Of a DNA stretch of 5,266 nt, positions 1-5,266 are shown one piece after another. Source of the DNA: Quisquiliibacterium sp. (GTDB lineage Bacteria > Pseudomonadota > Gammaproteobacteria > Burkholderiales > Burkholderiaceae_E); contig JAURMJ010000061.1 of the NCBI GenBank assembly GCA_030830765.1, positions 1 to 5,266 of the forward strand, read 5' to 3'. How positions within the stretch are numbered: the first letter of the stretch is position 1; every line of letters starts with the position of its first letter. Under the pieces are notes generated by a model. That model ran no database searches. It was not told the origin of the DNA and saw nothing but the letters and a program-made list of their open reading frames with translations. A program made the translations under genes and the position numbers.

Positions 1-1298
1 ATTCAGAGGCAGACGGTGTCCGGCGGGCGCTGCGCGATGTGCTTGCCGGACGTGGAGTGCAACCGCACGAAAACAGCTGGATGCATCGTGACGGCAGTGT
101 TCGTGACTTCGAGTGGCTGAACCAGCCGATGACCGATGAAAGCGGGCAGATCGCCTACGTGGTGGCCAGCGCGGTCGACGTCACACGACGCAATCGGGCC
201 ATGCAGGCTTTGCGCAAAGAGCGCGATCTGCTGACCACGATGTTCGATGTTGCGCCAGCAGCGATCGTCGTTAACGACACGCAGCGTCGCGTACTCCGGG
301 TGAACCAGGCCGGGCAGAAAATCCTCGGTTGGACCGAGGACGAACTCAAGGGGCGTGAGCTGGTGCAGGCCGTAGTACCCGAATACGACCATGAAGGCAT
401 CGACCTGGCTCGCCGAAGCCTTGAGCAGGGCGAACCCATGCAGGCGGAATTCGATATCCTGCGCCGGGATGGATCGGTGCGTCGCGTATCCTGGAAGGCT
501 GCCTGGGTTCGGGGCAGTGCGGGTGAAGAGAGTTTTATTGTCGGAGCCGGCTTGGACATCACCGATTGGCTCGACGCTCAGGGCCGCGAGCGTGACCGTC
601 TGGCGGACCTTGCCCAATTGCATCGGGCGCACACCGCGGGTGAATTGGTCGCGGTGCTCTCCCACGAAATCAACCAGCCTCTGGCCGCCATTACCTCATA
701 TGCTTCAGCCGAGATGCTGACCGGAAGTCCGGACAGCGGACAATCGGGCCGGGTCACTGAGCTGTTTGAGAAGATCGCCGATGCGGCTGTCCGGGCCGGG
801 CGTGTCGTTCGAGATCTGCGCGCCTTTGTTACGCCCGCCCCGAGCGCAGCTGGACCGATCAAGCTGCGAACTGTGCTGGCCACGAGCATTGAACTGGTCA
901 CCAGTTACGCGGGGCGTTTTGGCGTCACGTTGGATCTGCAGGCGGGTGATATGCCCACAATCAACGCGGATTCAGTGCAGGTACAGCACATCATGGTGAA
1001 TCTGCTGCGAAACAGCGTCGAGGCGATTGCCGGCGCAGGAATGGCGTCCGGAGTCGTGCGTATTCGCGTCTCGCTGGCTGAGGCGATGGCTCGTATCACC
1101 ATTTCGGACACGGGCCCGGGGATCACACAGGATGATCTGACCAACCTCTATCAACCTTTTCTCAGCACCAAGACGGCGGGCCTGGGCATGGGTTTTCGGA
1201 TCAGCCGGACGCTGGCCGCGGCCAACGGTGGTCGGATCATTTCGGAACTGCATGCACCGGGTGCCATCTTTCATATTGACCTGCCATTGGCCGAATGA
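1..1298 (+). CDS. PAS-domain sensor histidine kinase, 3' part (5' end outside window)
   Basis: This is the sensor half of a two-component system: it autophosphorylates on histidine and passes the phosphate to the regulator encoded next. The frame is open to the left edge (first codon at 3), so the start is missing. A GTG at 39 is available, but the residues before it continue the PAS fold, so I do not take it as the start. Numbering from that GTG, the end of one PAS/PAC domain is at 1-50 (HRDGSVRDFEWLNQ), followed by a short helical linker. A second PAS domain is at about 62-180 (NQAGQKILGWTEDEL, then the PAC part LRRDGSVRRVSW). The HisKA helix holds the phosphoacceptor His209 in LSHEINQPLAAI. 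The ATPase domain shows the N box (NLLRNSVEAI, 321-330), G1 (DTGPGI, 357-362), the F-box region (YQPFLSTK, 371-378) and G2 (GLGMGF, 381-386). The H box resembles the FixL/TodS group. No membrane segment is visible, suggesting cytoplasmic sensing, although the missing N-terminus could hold one. The ligand is unknown. Confidence 0.93.
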   Translation, partial: SEADGVRRALRDVLAGRGVQPHENSWMHRDGSVRDFEWLNQPMTDESGQIAYVVASAVDVTRRNRAMQALRKERDLLTTMFDVAPAAIVVNDTQRRVLRVNQAGQKILGWTEDELKGRELVQAVVPEYDHEGIDLARRSLEQGEPMQAEFDILRRDGSVRRVSWKAAWVRGSAGEESFIVGAGLDITDWLDAQGRERDRLADLAQLHRAHTAGELVAVLSHEINQPLAAITSYASAEMLTGSPDSGQSGRVTELFEKIADAAVRAGRVVRDLRAFVTPAPSAAGPIKLRTVLATSIELVTSYAGRFGVTLDLQAGDMPTINADSVQVQHIMVNLLRNSVEAIAGAGMASGVVRIRVSLAEAMARITISDTGPGITQDDLTNLYQPFLSTKTAGLGMGFRISRTLAAANGGRIISELHAPGAIFHIDLPLAE

Positions 1299-1960
1299 AC
1301 AGGATTGTTTATATCGTCGATGATGACGAGATGGTCCGGGACAGTCTAGGGATGCTGTTGTCAAGTGTCGGCTATGAGGTGCATGTCTTTCCTGATGCGG
1401 ACGCCTTTCTGGAGCAGACGCTTGTCTCGGCCGGTGCCTGCATCCTGCTCGATTTTGCGATGCCTGGGCGCAATGGGCTGCAGGTTCAGCAGGAACTGGT
1501 CAGACGTCAGAACCAGTTGCCGATCGTTTTTCTGACAGCCCATGGCGACGTGCCCACTGCAGTTCAGGCGGTTAAGGCTGGTGCGAGCGATTTCCTTCAG
1601 AAGCCTGCCGATGGCGCCGAATTGCTGGCCCGTGTTGCCGAGGCCATGGAGCACAGCCTGCAAAGTCAGGAGGTTGCTGCGCATACAGCGTTGATCATGG
1701 CGCACTATGACAACCTGACACCGCGCGAGCGCGACGTGATGGGCCTGGTGGTCCGAGGTCTGTCCAACAAGGAAATTGCAAGGCACCTGAATATCAGTTT
1801 TCGGACCGTCGAAATCCACCGCAGTCGCATGATTCACAAAATGCAGGCGGCATCGATTCCCGAGCTTGTCGGCATGGCGTCGGCGCTGGGGCTGCATGTT
1901 CCGGTCGCCGAGGAAATCGGCGAGATCGACCCGGACATGTTTGAAAAATTGCGCAACTGA
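1295..1960 (+). CDS. FixJ/NarL-family response regulator (REC + LuxR-type HTH)
   Basis: This 221-residue protein is a DNA-binding response regulator and the evident partner of the upstream kinase. The receiver domain (about 3-120) has the acidic pocket D9-D10-D11, the phosphoacceptor Asp53 in LLDFAMPG, Thr81 in FLTAHGD and Lys103 in LQKPADG. A LuxR/GerE-type helix-turn-helix follows at about 139-200, opening with LTPRERDVM and continuing through GLSNKEIARHLNIS and RTVEIHRSRMIHKM. This is the classic FixJ/StyR/TodT architecture, and the length is close to the usual 200-220 residues. The ATG overlaps the kinase stop (ATGA, 1295-1298) and no clear Shine-Dalgarno precedes it, so translation is probably coupled to the kinase. 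The last 15 or so residues are acidic and lie outside the HTH. The targets are unknown; the phosphorylated dimer would be expected to activate promoters through inverted-repeat sites. Confidence 0.95.
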   Translation: MNRIVYIVDDDEMVRDSLGMLLSSVGYEVHVFPDADAFLEQTLVSAGACILLDFAMPGRNGLQVQQELVRRQNQLPIVFLTAHGDVPTAVQAVKAGASDFLQKPADGAELLARVAEAMEHSLQSQEVAAHTALIMAHYDNLTPRERDVMGLVVRGLSNKEIARHLNISFRTVEIHRSRMIHKMQAASIPELVGMASALGLHVPVAEEIGEIDPDMFEKLRN

Positions 1961-2164
1961 CTTCCCACCAAGCAGCCGTATCTGACTGCCTCAGGTCGGG
2001 CTGCGGCCGCATTGCGTATCGTCAATGCGATTTGCAGAAGCACGCGCCACACTGAAATTGCAGCTCGTGTCGGGTTCCGTCGGATTTTCCAACGGGATTG
2101 ATTTCGTGGCTCGTATCCAAGCGCTCAGGCGTGAAGGAGATTCAAGCAAGCTGGGGGGCTATCA
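1961..2164. other. 204-base non-coding region between response regulator and attachment-family gene
   Basis: I see no convincing gene here on either strand. The stretch contains a perfect 7+7 inverted repeat at 2008-2029. It also has a weaker nested dyad at 1972-2004, made of GCAGCC/GGCTGC outer arms and CTGA/TCAG inner arms. No T-rich tail follows either, so neither is a clear intrinsic terminator. I could not find a good -35/-10 pair. A run of six G (2153-2158) stands where the Shine-Dalgarno of the next gene should be. A better purine motif, AAGGAGA (2134-2140), is about 24 bases from the ATG, which is too far for a normal ribosome binding site. Confidence 0.6.
2008..2029. promoter_or_regulatory. 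Perfect inverted repeat CGCATTG-N8-CAATGCG
   Basis: Seven-base arms (2008-2014 and 2023-2029) match perfectly around an 8-base spacer. The site lies 47 bases after the response regulator stop and about 135 bases before the next start. It could be an operator bound by a dimeric regulator, for instance the neighbouring FixJ-type protein. As RNA it would form a modest hairpin, and only ATTT follows, so a terminator role is weak. Function is inferred; only the symmetry is seen. Confidence 0.4.
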
Positions 2165-2602
2165 ATGAGCAAATTCTGGATTCTGTGTGCAAATACCACC
2201 CGAGGAGCGCTGTTCTCCGCGGACAGTGCGATTGGACCGCTGACTCAATTGGAGGCTTTTGAAAACCCCGATGCCCGCCTCAAGGACAGTGAGCTTGCCG
2301 ATGATCGGCAGGCTCGGGTCTATGACAGCAAAGGCCAGGGAAGACATGCGGTTGAGCCTGATACCAGTCCAAAGGAGCGCGAGCAGCTGCGGTTTGCGCA
2401 TGAGCTTGTGCAGATGCTTGAGAAGGGCCGCGTAGACCATGCCTTCGAAAAACTTGTGCTGGTTGCCGCTCCCGGGCTGCTGGGCATGCTGCGGGACAAC
2501 CTGCACGCACCGTTGAAAGCGACGATCCTGCATGAGCTCGACAAGGACTACACGATGCTCGATCCGCAGGCGCTCAGGGCCCGTCTGCCCGAGCGACTCT
2601 GA
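2165..2602 (+). CDS. Host-attachment family protein (AtsE-like)
   Basis: This 145-residue soluble protein matches, from memory, the family annotated as 'protein required for attachment to host cells' (Host_attach; AtsE of Agrobacterium). The family pattern is visible throughout. A β-strand start (WILCANTTRGALF, 5-17) is followed by a NPDARLKDSELADDR stretch (34-48), then GRHAVEP (59-65) and the SPKEREQLRFAHEL helix (68-81). LVLVAAPGLLGMLR (97-110) and the hallmark ELDKDYT (124-130) come next. Length is typical. The fold suggests a release-factor/Pelota-like relative, and the real biochemical role is poorly known; the attachment name comes from Agrobacterium genetics. There is no signal peptide, so it acts in the cytoplasm. 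The ATG at 2165 is the first possible start, since an in-frame stop lies at 2132-2134. The preceding ribosome site is an unusual GGGGGG. The gene stands alone between the two-component operon and the converging minus-strand genes. Confidence 0.88.
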   Translation: MSKFWILCANTTRGALFSADSAIGPLTQLEAFENPDARLKDSELADDRQARVYDSKGQGRHAVEPDTSPKEREQLRFAHELVQMLEKGRVDHAFEKLVLVAAPGLLGMLRDNLHAPLKATILHELDKDYTMLDPQALRARLPERL

Positions 2603-2607
2603 TCGTC

Positions 2608-3372
2608 TCAGATCTTGCCAATTCTGAAACCACCATCGACTGTGATCAGTTCGCCGGTGGTTTTGCGTGCGCCGGCACCGAGCCAGAAGATTGTCTCGGC
2701 GACCTCTTCGGGCTGAACGACATCGCTGAGCGCCGCATGCGCGGCATACGCATCTCGCTGGGCATTAAATCGGGCTTCGCCCAGTCCTTCGCGCAGCCAG
2801 GAGGAGTCGATCATTCCCGGTGCAACGGCATTGACCCGGATTTCCGGACCCAGTGTGCGGGCCAGGGATAGCGTCAAAGTATTGAGCGCGCCCTTGGAGG
2901 CCGCATAGGCAATGCTCGACCCGCGTCCGAGCTGTGAAGCAATTGACGATACATTGATTACACCGGCACCCGGATTTCGCCGCATCAAGGGCGCAAAGGC
3001 GCGGGCCATCTGGAACGGGGCAATCACATTGACTCCGAAGATCTTCTGAAAGTCCTCTGCGGACAGGCCCTCCAGGTCGTGAGGCTGAACGAATTTGGTC
3101 GTGCCGGCGTTGTTGACAAGTACATCACAGCGACCCCAGCGTTGCTCAACCTCGGTTGCAAAAGTACGGCACGCCTGATCCTGCGAGACATCGGCCTTCA
3201 CCACGAGGACATCAACGCCGTGCACACGGCAGCGCTCGGCGATCTGCTCGGCAGCCTGCGCATTGCGCGAATAGTTGATGGCCACATTCCAGCCGGCGCA
3301 CGCAAAGCGCTCGACGGTGGCCGCACCGATGCCTGACGAAGAACCGGTGACGACGCAGACTTGTTTTTCCAT
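2608..3372 (-). CDS. SDR-family NAD(P)-dependent oxidoreductase
   Basis: This is a 254-residue classical short-chain dehydrogenase/reductase of the FabG type, interconverting a hydroxyl and a keto group with NAD(P)H. The Rossmann motif TGSSSGIG is at 9-16, D61 is in the adenine-binding position (KADVS) and NNAG is at 87-90. The catalytic tetrad is N115, S143 (INVSS), Y156 and K160 (YAASK). NAVAPG (181-186) and ELITVDGGF (241-249) complete the fold. Tyr-Ser-Arg after β2 (34-36) suggests NADP(H) preference, by inference. I chose the ATG at 3372 because AAGGAA sits 6 bases upstream. A GTG at 3399 would add nine residues but lacks a comparable site and does not fit SDR N-termini. The gene lies 42 bases downstream of the thiolase-like gene on the same strand and is probably its operon partner, which points to acyl-CoA, fatty acid or steroid chemistry. 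The substrate cannot be read from the sequence. Its stop lies 5 bases from that of the converging gene. Confidence 0.94.
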   Translation of the reverse strand: MEKQVCVVTGSSSGIGAATVERFACAGWNVAINYSRNAQAAEQIAERCRVHGVDVLVVKADVSQDQACRTFATEVEQRWGRCDVLVNNAGTTKFVQPHDLEGLSAEDFQKIFGVNVIAPFQMARAFAPLMRRNPGAGVINVSSIASQLGRGSSIAYAASKGALNTLTLSLARTLGPEIRVNAVAPGMIDSSWLREGLGEARFNAQRDAYAAHAALSDVVQPEEVAETIFWLGAGARKTTGELITVDGGFRIGKI

Positions 3373-3378
3373 GATGCT

Positions 3379-3384
3379 TTCCTT
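3379..3384 (-). promoter_or_regulatory. Ribosome binding site deciding the SDR start
   Basis: On the minus strand AAGGAA lies 6 bases before the ATG at 3372. It favours this ATG over the in-frame GTG at 3399, whose upstream GAAAGGG is only about three bases from the codon and so is badly spaced. Confidence 0.7.
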
Positions 3385-3414
3385 GGGTGGGGTGGGCACA
3401 GGCCCTTTCAGTTG

Positions 3415-5004
3415 TCAGGATGGGATGAACAAATTGCCGCCCGGTTCGGCATGCACAGTCCCGCAGCGTCCGAGCTGGTCAGTGGTGATCATCTGCGCGA
3501 GCAAGGCAGGATCTTTCGGCACCGTCGCCACGAAGCGGTCTCCTTGCGGCAGGCGACCAAAGATGATGCCGCCCGACGGCTGGTCACGATCAAACGCCAC
3601 CGTGTAGGTTTCGATCTGTCCCTGGCCTGCAGGGTTGGTGCAGACCCGGACCTTCTCTGACGCATCAATGCTGGCCTGCAACCGTGAGCAGTCCGGGCGT
3701 TGCCAACTGCCCTGGAACGGGGTCGTCGAGTAAATGCCGGCCGAGTGCTTGGTCAGGTAGCTGCCATTGCCGGTGACCAAGCCGCGGCTGCCCGGTCGGG
3801 CGCGCACGACATTCATCATCTGCGCAATCGAGTGCGTGACATAGTTGTTGCCAGGCCCGCCAAAGTAGGGCAGGCCGCCGGTGACCGACAAAGGACGTGG
3901 ATCGTCCTGCGAGATGCCAAGCTCGCGGCAGGCGACCTCAACAGCCGACGGAAAGCAGCTGTAAAGATCAAAGGCGTCGATCTGCGAGACATCAATCCCG
4001 GCCATGTCCAGCGCGATCGATGCGCAGCCGCGGATCGCAGCAGAACGATCCAGTTCAGCGCGTTCGCTGACAACCCAGGTGTCGGCCGCATCTGCGCAAC
4101 CGTGCAGATAGACGCGCTGCTCATGGGCGATGCCCAGTTCATCGGCCAGTGCCGTTGAGGTCATCACAACGGCCGCCGACTGATCGACCATGGCATTGGC
4201 ATTCAGAAGACGCGGGTAGGGATAGGCGATGTAGCGGTTGCTTGCGTCGATACGTGCCAGGGTCTCGGCGTCGTAGCCTTCGCGACGGGTGGCCAGCGGA
4301 TTGTCCCGGGCCACTGCTGCCAGCCGCGTGAACAGCCTGGCCATCGACGCGAGGTGTGCGTCCGGGCTGGTGCCCCGGCCTGCGCGAATTGCGTTTTCGA
4401 TCAGCGGGTAGAACCAGATTGCCGCCTTCAGGCCGTGACGTGCTTCTTCCGGGCTCCAGCCGAGTCGGGGGTCTCCGAGAATGGTCGGCTCACCGCCTGG
4501 CTCCTCGTGCCAGTCAAGCGGCATCTGCTGCTTGCGGGCAATCTGGGTTGATCGGAGCAGCTCGCCACCGCTGATCATGGCTGAATCAATCTGGCCGCTT
4601 GCGATCATCTGGGCATAGCGGTTGACCAGATATTGCGGCATGTTACCACCGACTTCGGTGTAGACATGCTCGCGCACCGCGTTGGCACCAATTCGCTGGG
4701 CAACGCTGGCTGGCGGGTTATTTGAGCGGCCGAAGGGCTGTACGAAGCGCGGACTCGATTCGCTGAAAAACTGCATCACTGCAATCGCGTCAAGTCGCGC
4801 CGCAAGGACATGCGCGCGTGCCCGGGGATCGGTCGCTGAGGACCCTGTAAAGGCGTCTTCAAGCGCTGCTTTGGCCGCTTGAGCGACGAAGGCCGATGGA
4901 GAGCGCGCCGAACTGGGGGCGCTGTGTGCATCGGTGATCTGTGCACAGCCAATCAGCACCGGCGTGCGTGGGTCGGTCTGATTGGTCTTCTGGCTAGTGC
5001 TCAT
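3415..5004 (-). CDS. Thiolase-like protein type 1 (often annotated acetyl-CoA acetyltransferase)
   Basis: This 529-residue protein belongs to the SCP-x/thiolase superfamily subgroup known from mycobacteria as thiolase-like protein type 1. That subgroup carries an extra C-terminal β-rich domain, here about 430-529 (ETYTVAFDRD, GGIIFGRLPQGDRF, GRCGTV). The N-terminal start TPVLIGCAQITD (14-25) is typical. Where thiolases have the nucleophilic cysteine, this protein reads TEVGGNMPQYLVN (116-128), with no Cys. The usual second Cys-x-Gly region reads TGNGSYLTKHS (411-421), again without Cys. DAFDLYSCFPSAVEV (343-357) and GGLPYFGGPGNNYVTHS (376-392) are the family's other signatures. From memory, the characterised mycobacterial homologue showed no ordinary thiolase activity, so the common enzyme name may mislead. 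A CoA- or acyl-CoA-related role is inferred. The start ATG at 5004 is preceded by a G-run (GGGGGG, 8 bases away) rather than AGGAGG, so the start is somewhat uncertain. It is the first gene of a likely two-gene operon with the downstream SDR. Confidence 0.88.
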   Translation of the reverse strand: MSTSQKTNQTDPRTPVLIGCAQITDAHSAPSSARSPSAFVAQAAKAALEDAFTGSSATDPRARAHVLAARLDAIAVMQFFSESSPRFVQPFGRSNNPPASVAQRIGANAVREHVYTEVGGNMPQYLVNRYAQMIASGQIDSAMISGGELLRSTQIARKQQMPLDWHEEPGGEPTILGDPRLGWSPEEARHGLKAAIWFYPLIENAIRAGRGTSPDAHLASMARLFTRLAAVARDNPLATRREGYDAETLARIDASNRYIAYPYPRLLNANAMVDQSAAVVMTSTALADELGIAHEQRVYLHGCADAADTWVVSERAELDRSAAIRGCASIALDMAGIDVSQIDAFDLYSCFPSAVEVACRELGISQDDPRPLSVTGGLPYFGGPGNNYVTHSIAQMMNVVRARPGSRGLVTGNGSYLTKHSAGIYSTTPFQGSWQRPDCSRLQASIDASEKVRVCTNPAGQGQIETYTVAFDRDQPSGGIIFGRLPQGDRFVATVPKDPALLAQMITTDQLGRCGTVHAEPGGNLFIPS

Positions 5005-5052
5005 CGTGTCTGCCCCCCATACGGCCCCCGCTTGGCGACCTGAGCCCGAAGT

Positions 5053-5071
5053 CTGTCATTGGGAATGACAG
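5053..5071. promoter_or_regulatory. Perfect palindrome CTGTCATT-GGG-AATGACAG, candidate operator
   Basis: Eight-base arms match perfectly around a 3-base centre. The centre (5062) lies 58 bases from the thiolase-like ATG and 83 bases from the plus-strand ATG. Its size and position fit a dimeric repressor or activator (TetR-, GntR-, MarR- or IclR-like) controlling one or both divergent units. The binding protein is not identifiable from this window. Confidence 0.6.
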
Positions 5072-5106
5072 GCGTGCAACCCAATGTCTGGATGCCGCCT
5101 CGGTAT

Positions 5107-5124
5107 ATTGAAATCGCATTCAAT
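5107..5124. promoter_or_regulatory. Inverted repeat ATTGAA-N6-TTCAAT over a possible promoter
   Basis: Six-base arms (5107-5112 and 5119-5124) match perfectly. The left arm overlaps the possible -10 hexamer TATATT (5104-5109), and the rest covers the expected start of transcription for the gene at 5145. A protein bound here would be expected to repress that gene. This is inference from position only. Confidence 0.4.
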
Positions 5125-5132
5125 TGCACAAC

Positions 5133-5138
5133 AGGAGG
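5133..5138 (+). promoter_or_regulatory. Strong Shine-Dalgarno AGGAGG for the gene at 5145
   Basis: A full AGGAGG stands 6 bases before the ATG at 5145. It is the best ribosome binding site in the window and the main proof that a real gene begins here. Confidence 0.85.
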
Positions 5139-5144
5139 CAGCCC

Positions 5145-5266
5145 ATGTCCAACGCAAAGGGCCCGGTCACGGCAAATGGAACCGCGCTGCTGTGCAACAC
5201 ATGCGCTGCAGCTCACCACAAAGGCGAGCGTGGCGTGTTCTCCGTTGCAAGAGGGTATGATTTCGG
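5145..5266 (+). CDS. Unrecognised protein, N-terminal 40 residues (3' end outside window)
   Basis: The frame opens with ATG at 5145 behind an ideal AGGAGG and stays open to the window end, giving 40 codons. The peptide begins MSNAKGPVTANGTALLCNTC and continues with AAAHHKGERGVFSVARGYDF. I do not recognise the family. Visible features are a CxxC (C17, C20) followed by two histidines (H24, H25), which could be a small metal-binding knuckle, but this is too short to judge. There is no signal peptide or membrane segment in this part. It is divergent from the thiolase-like/SDR operon and probably shares control elements with it, so it may be a related enzyme, an accessory protein or their regulator. 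The protein could be much longer than what is seen. Confidence 0.7.
   Translation, partial: MSNAKGPVTANGTALLCNTCAAAHHKGERGVFSVARGYDF

Larger units (their letters stand above)
5005..5144. promoter_or_regulatory. Divergent intergenic control region
   Basis: These 140 bases separate the minus-strand thiolase-like/SDR operon from the plus-strand gene at 5145, so promoters for both directions must start here. It holds a perfect 19-base palindrome, an overlapping wider inverted repeat (CATTGGG 5057-5063 with CCCAATG 5080-5086), a second dyad at 5107-5124 and a possible -10 box TATATT at 5104-5109. No good -35 lies at the expected distance from that box, which would fit an activator-dependent promoter. 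No clear promoter is seen for the minus direction. Confidence 0.6.

Noticed and set aside
39..41. GTG as the start of the histidine kinase
   Set aside because: The frame is open to the window edge and the residues before the GTG continue the PAS domain, so the gene is cut by the window rather than starting here.
1361..1897. A 178-codon minus-strand frame opposite the response regulator
   Set aside because: It mirrors the codon structure of the true gene, has no recognisable motif and no ribosome site that I can see.
1972..2004. Nested dyad GCAGCC...CTGA-N5-TCAG...GGCTGC as an intrinsic terminator
   Set aside because: The outer loop is 21 bases with unpaired inner bulges, and no T-tract follows, so it does not meet the usual terminator pattern.
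3373..3399. Nine-residue N-terminal extension of the SDR from a GTG start
   Set aside because: The ATG at 3372 has a well-placed AAGGAA and gives the normal short SDR N-terminus before the TGxxxGxG motif.
3700..4158. A 152-codon plus-strand frame inside the thiolase-like gene
   Set aside because: It is antisense to a protein with clear family motifs along its whole length. Long shadow frames are normal at this GC content.
5001..5219. A 72-codon minus-strand frame ending in an ATGA overlap with the thiolase-like start
   Set aside because: It runs antisense through the well-supported AGGAGG and start of the 5145 gene and across the palindromes, and its product resembles no family. The overlap is probably chance.

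Overview
The window looks like a chromosomal segment of a GC-rich bacterium, most likely a gamma- or betaproteobacterium (Pseudomonadota). I infer this from the FixL/FixJ-style two-component pair, the AtsE-type host-attachment family protein and the even, high-GC coding. The exact genus cannot be read from the sequence. There are no rRNA or tRNA genes, IS elements, CRISPR arrays or phage genes.

Layout. Positions 1-1298 (+) hold the 3' part of a PAS-type sensor histidine kinase whose start lies outside the window. It overlaps by 4 bases a complete FixJ/NarL-type response regulator (1295-1960, +), so the two form a translationally coupled two-component system. A 204-base non-coding stretch (1961-2164) carries a perfect 7+7 inverted repeat and precedes a small host-attachment family protein (2165-2602, +). 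Five bases after that gene ends, a minus-strand pair converges on it. This pair is transcribed from the right: a thiolase-like protein type 1 (3415-5004, -), then after 42 bases an SDR-family oxidoreductase (2608-3372, -). A 140-base divergent intergenic region (5005-5144) follows. It is rich in inverted repeats, and it leads into a new plus-strand gene at 5145 with a strong Shine-Dalgarno sequence, cut off by the window end after 40 codons.

How they may work together. The thiolase-like/SDR pair suggests lipid, steroid or acyl-CoA metabolism. The thiolase-like protein lacks the usual catalytic cysteines by inspection, so simple thiolysis is doubtful. The kinase and regulator would sense an unknown, probably cytoplasmic, signal and activate transcription. 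Their targets are not shown by the sequence, but a 10-base sequence, AAATCGCATT, occurs in both non-coding regions next to or within inverted repeats. This makes a shared regulator a testable idea.

The most notable non-coding signal is the divergent region at 5005-5144. It has a perfect 19-base palindrome with related partial copies nearby, and a second inverted repeat over a possible -10 box. I see no clearly new multi-gene system; the genes belong to recognisable families apart from the truncated one at the right edge.
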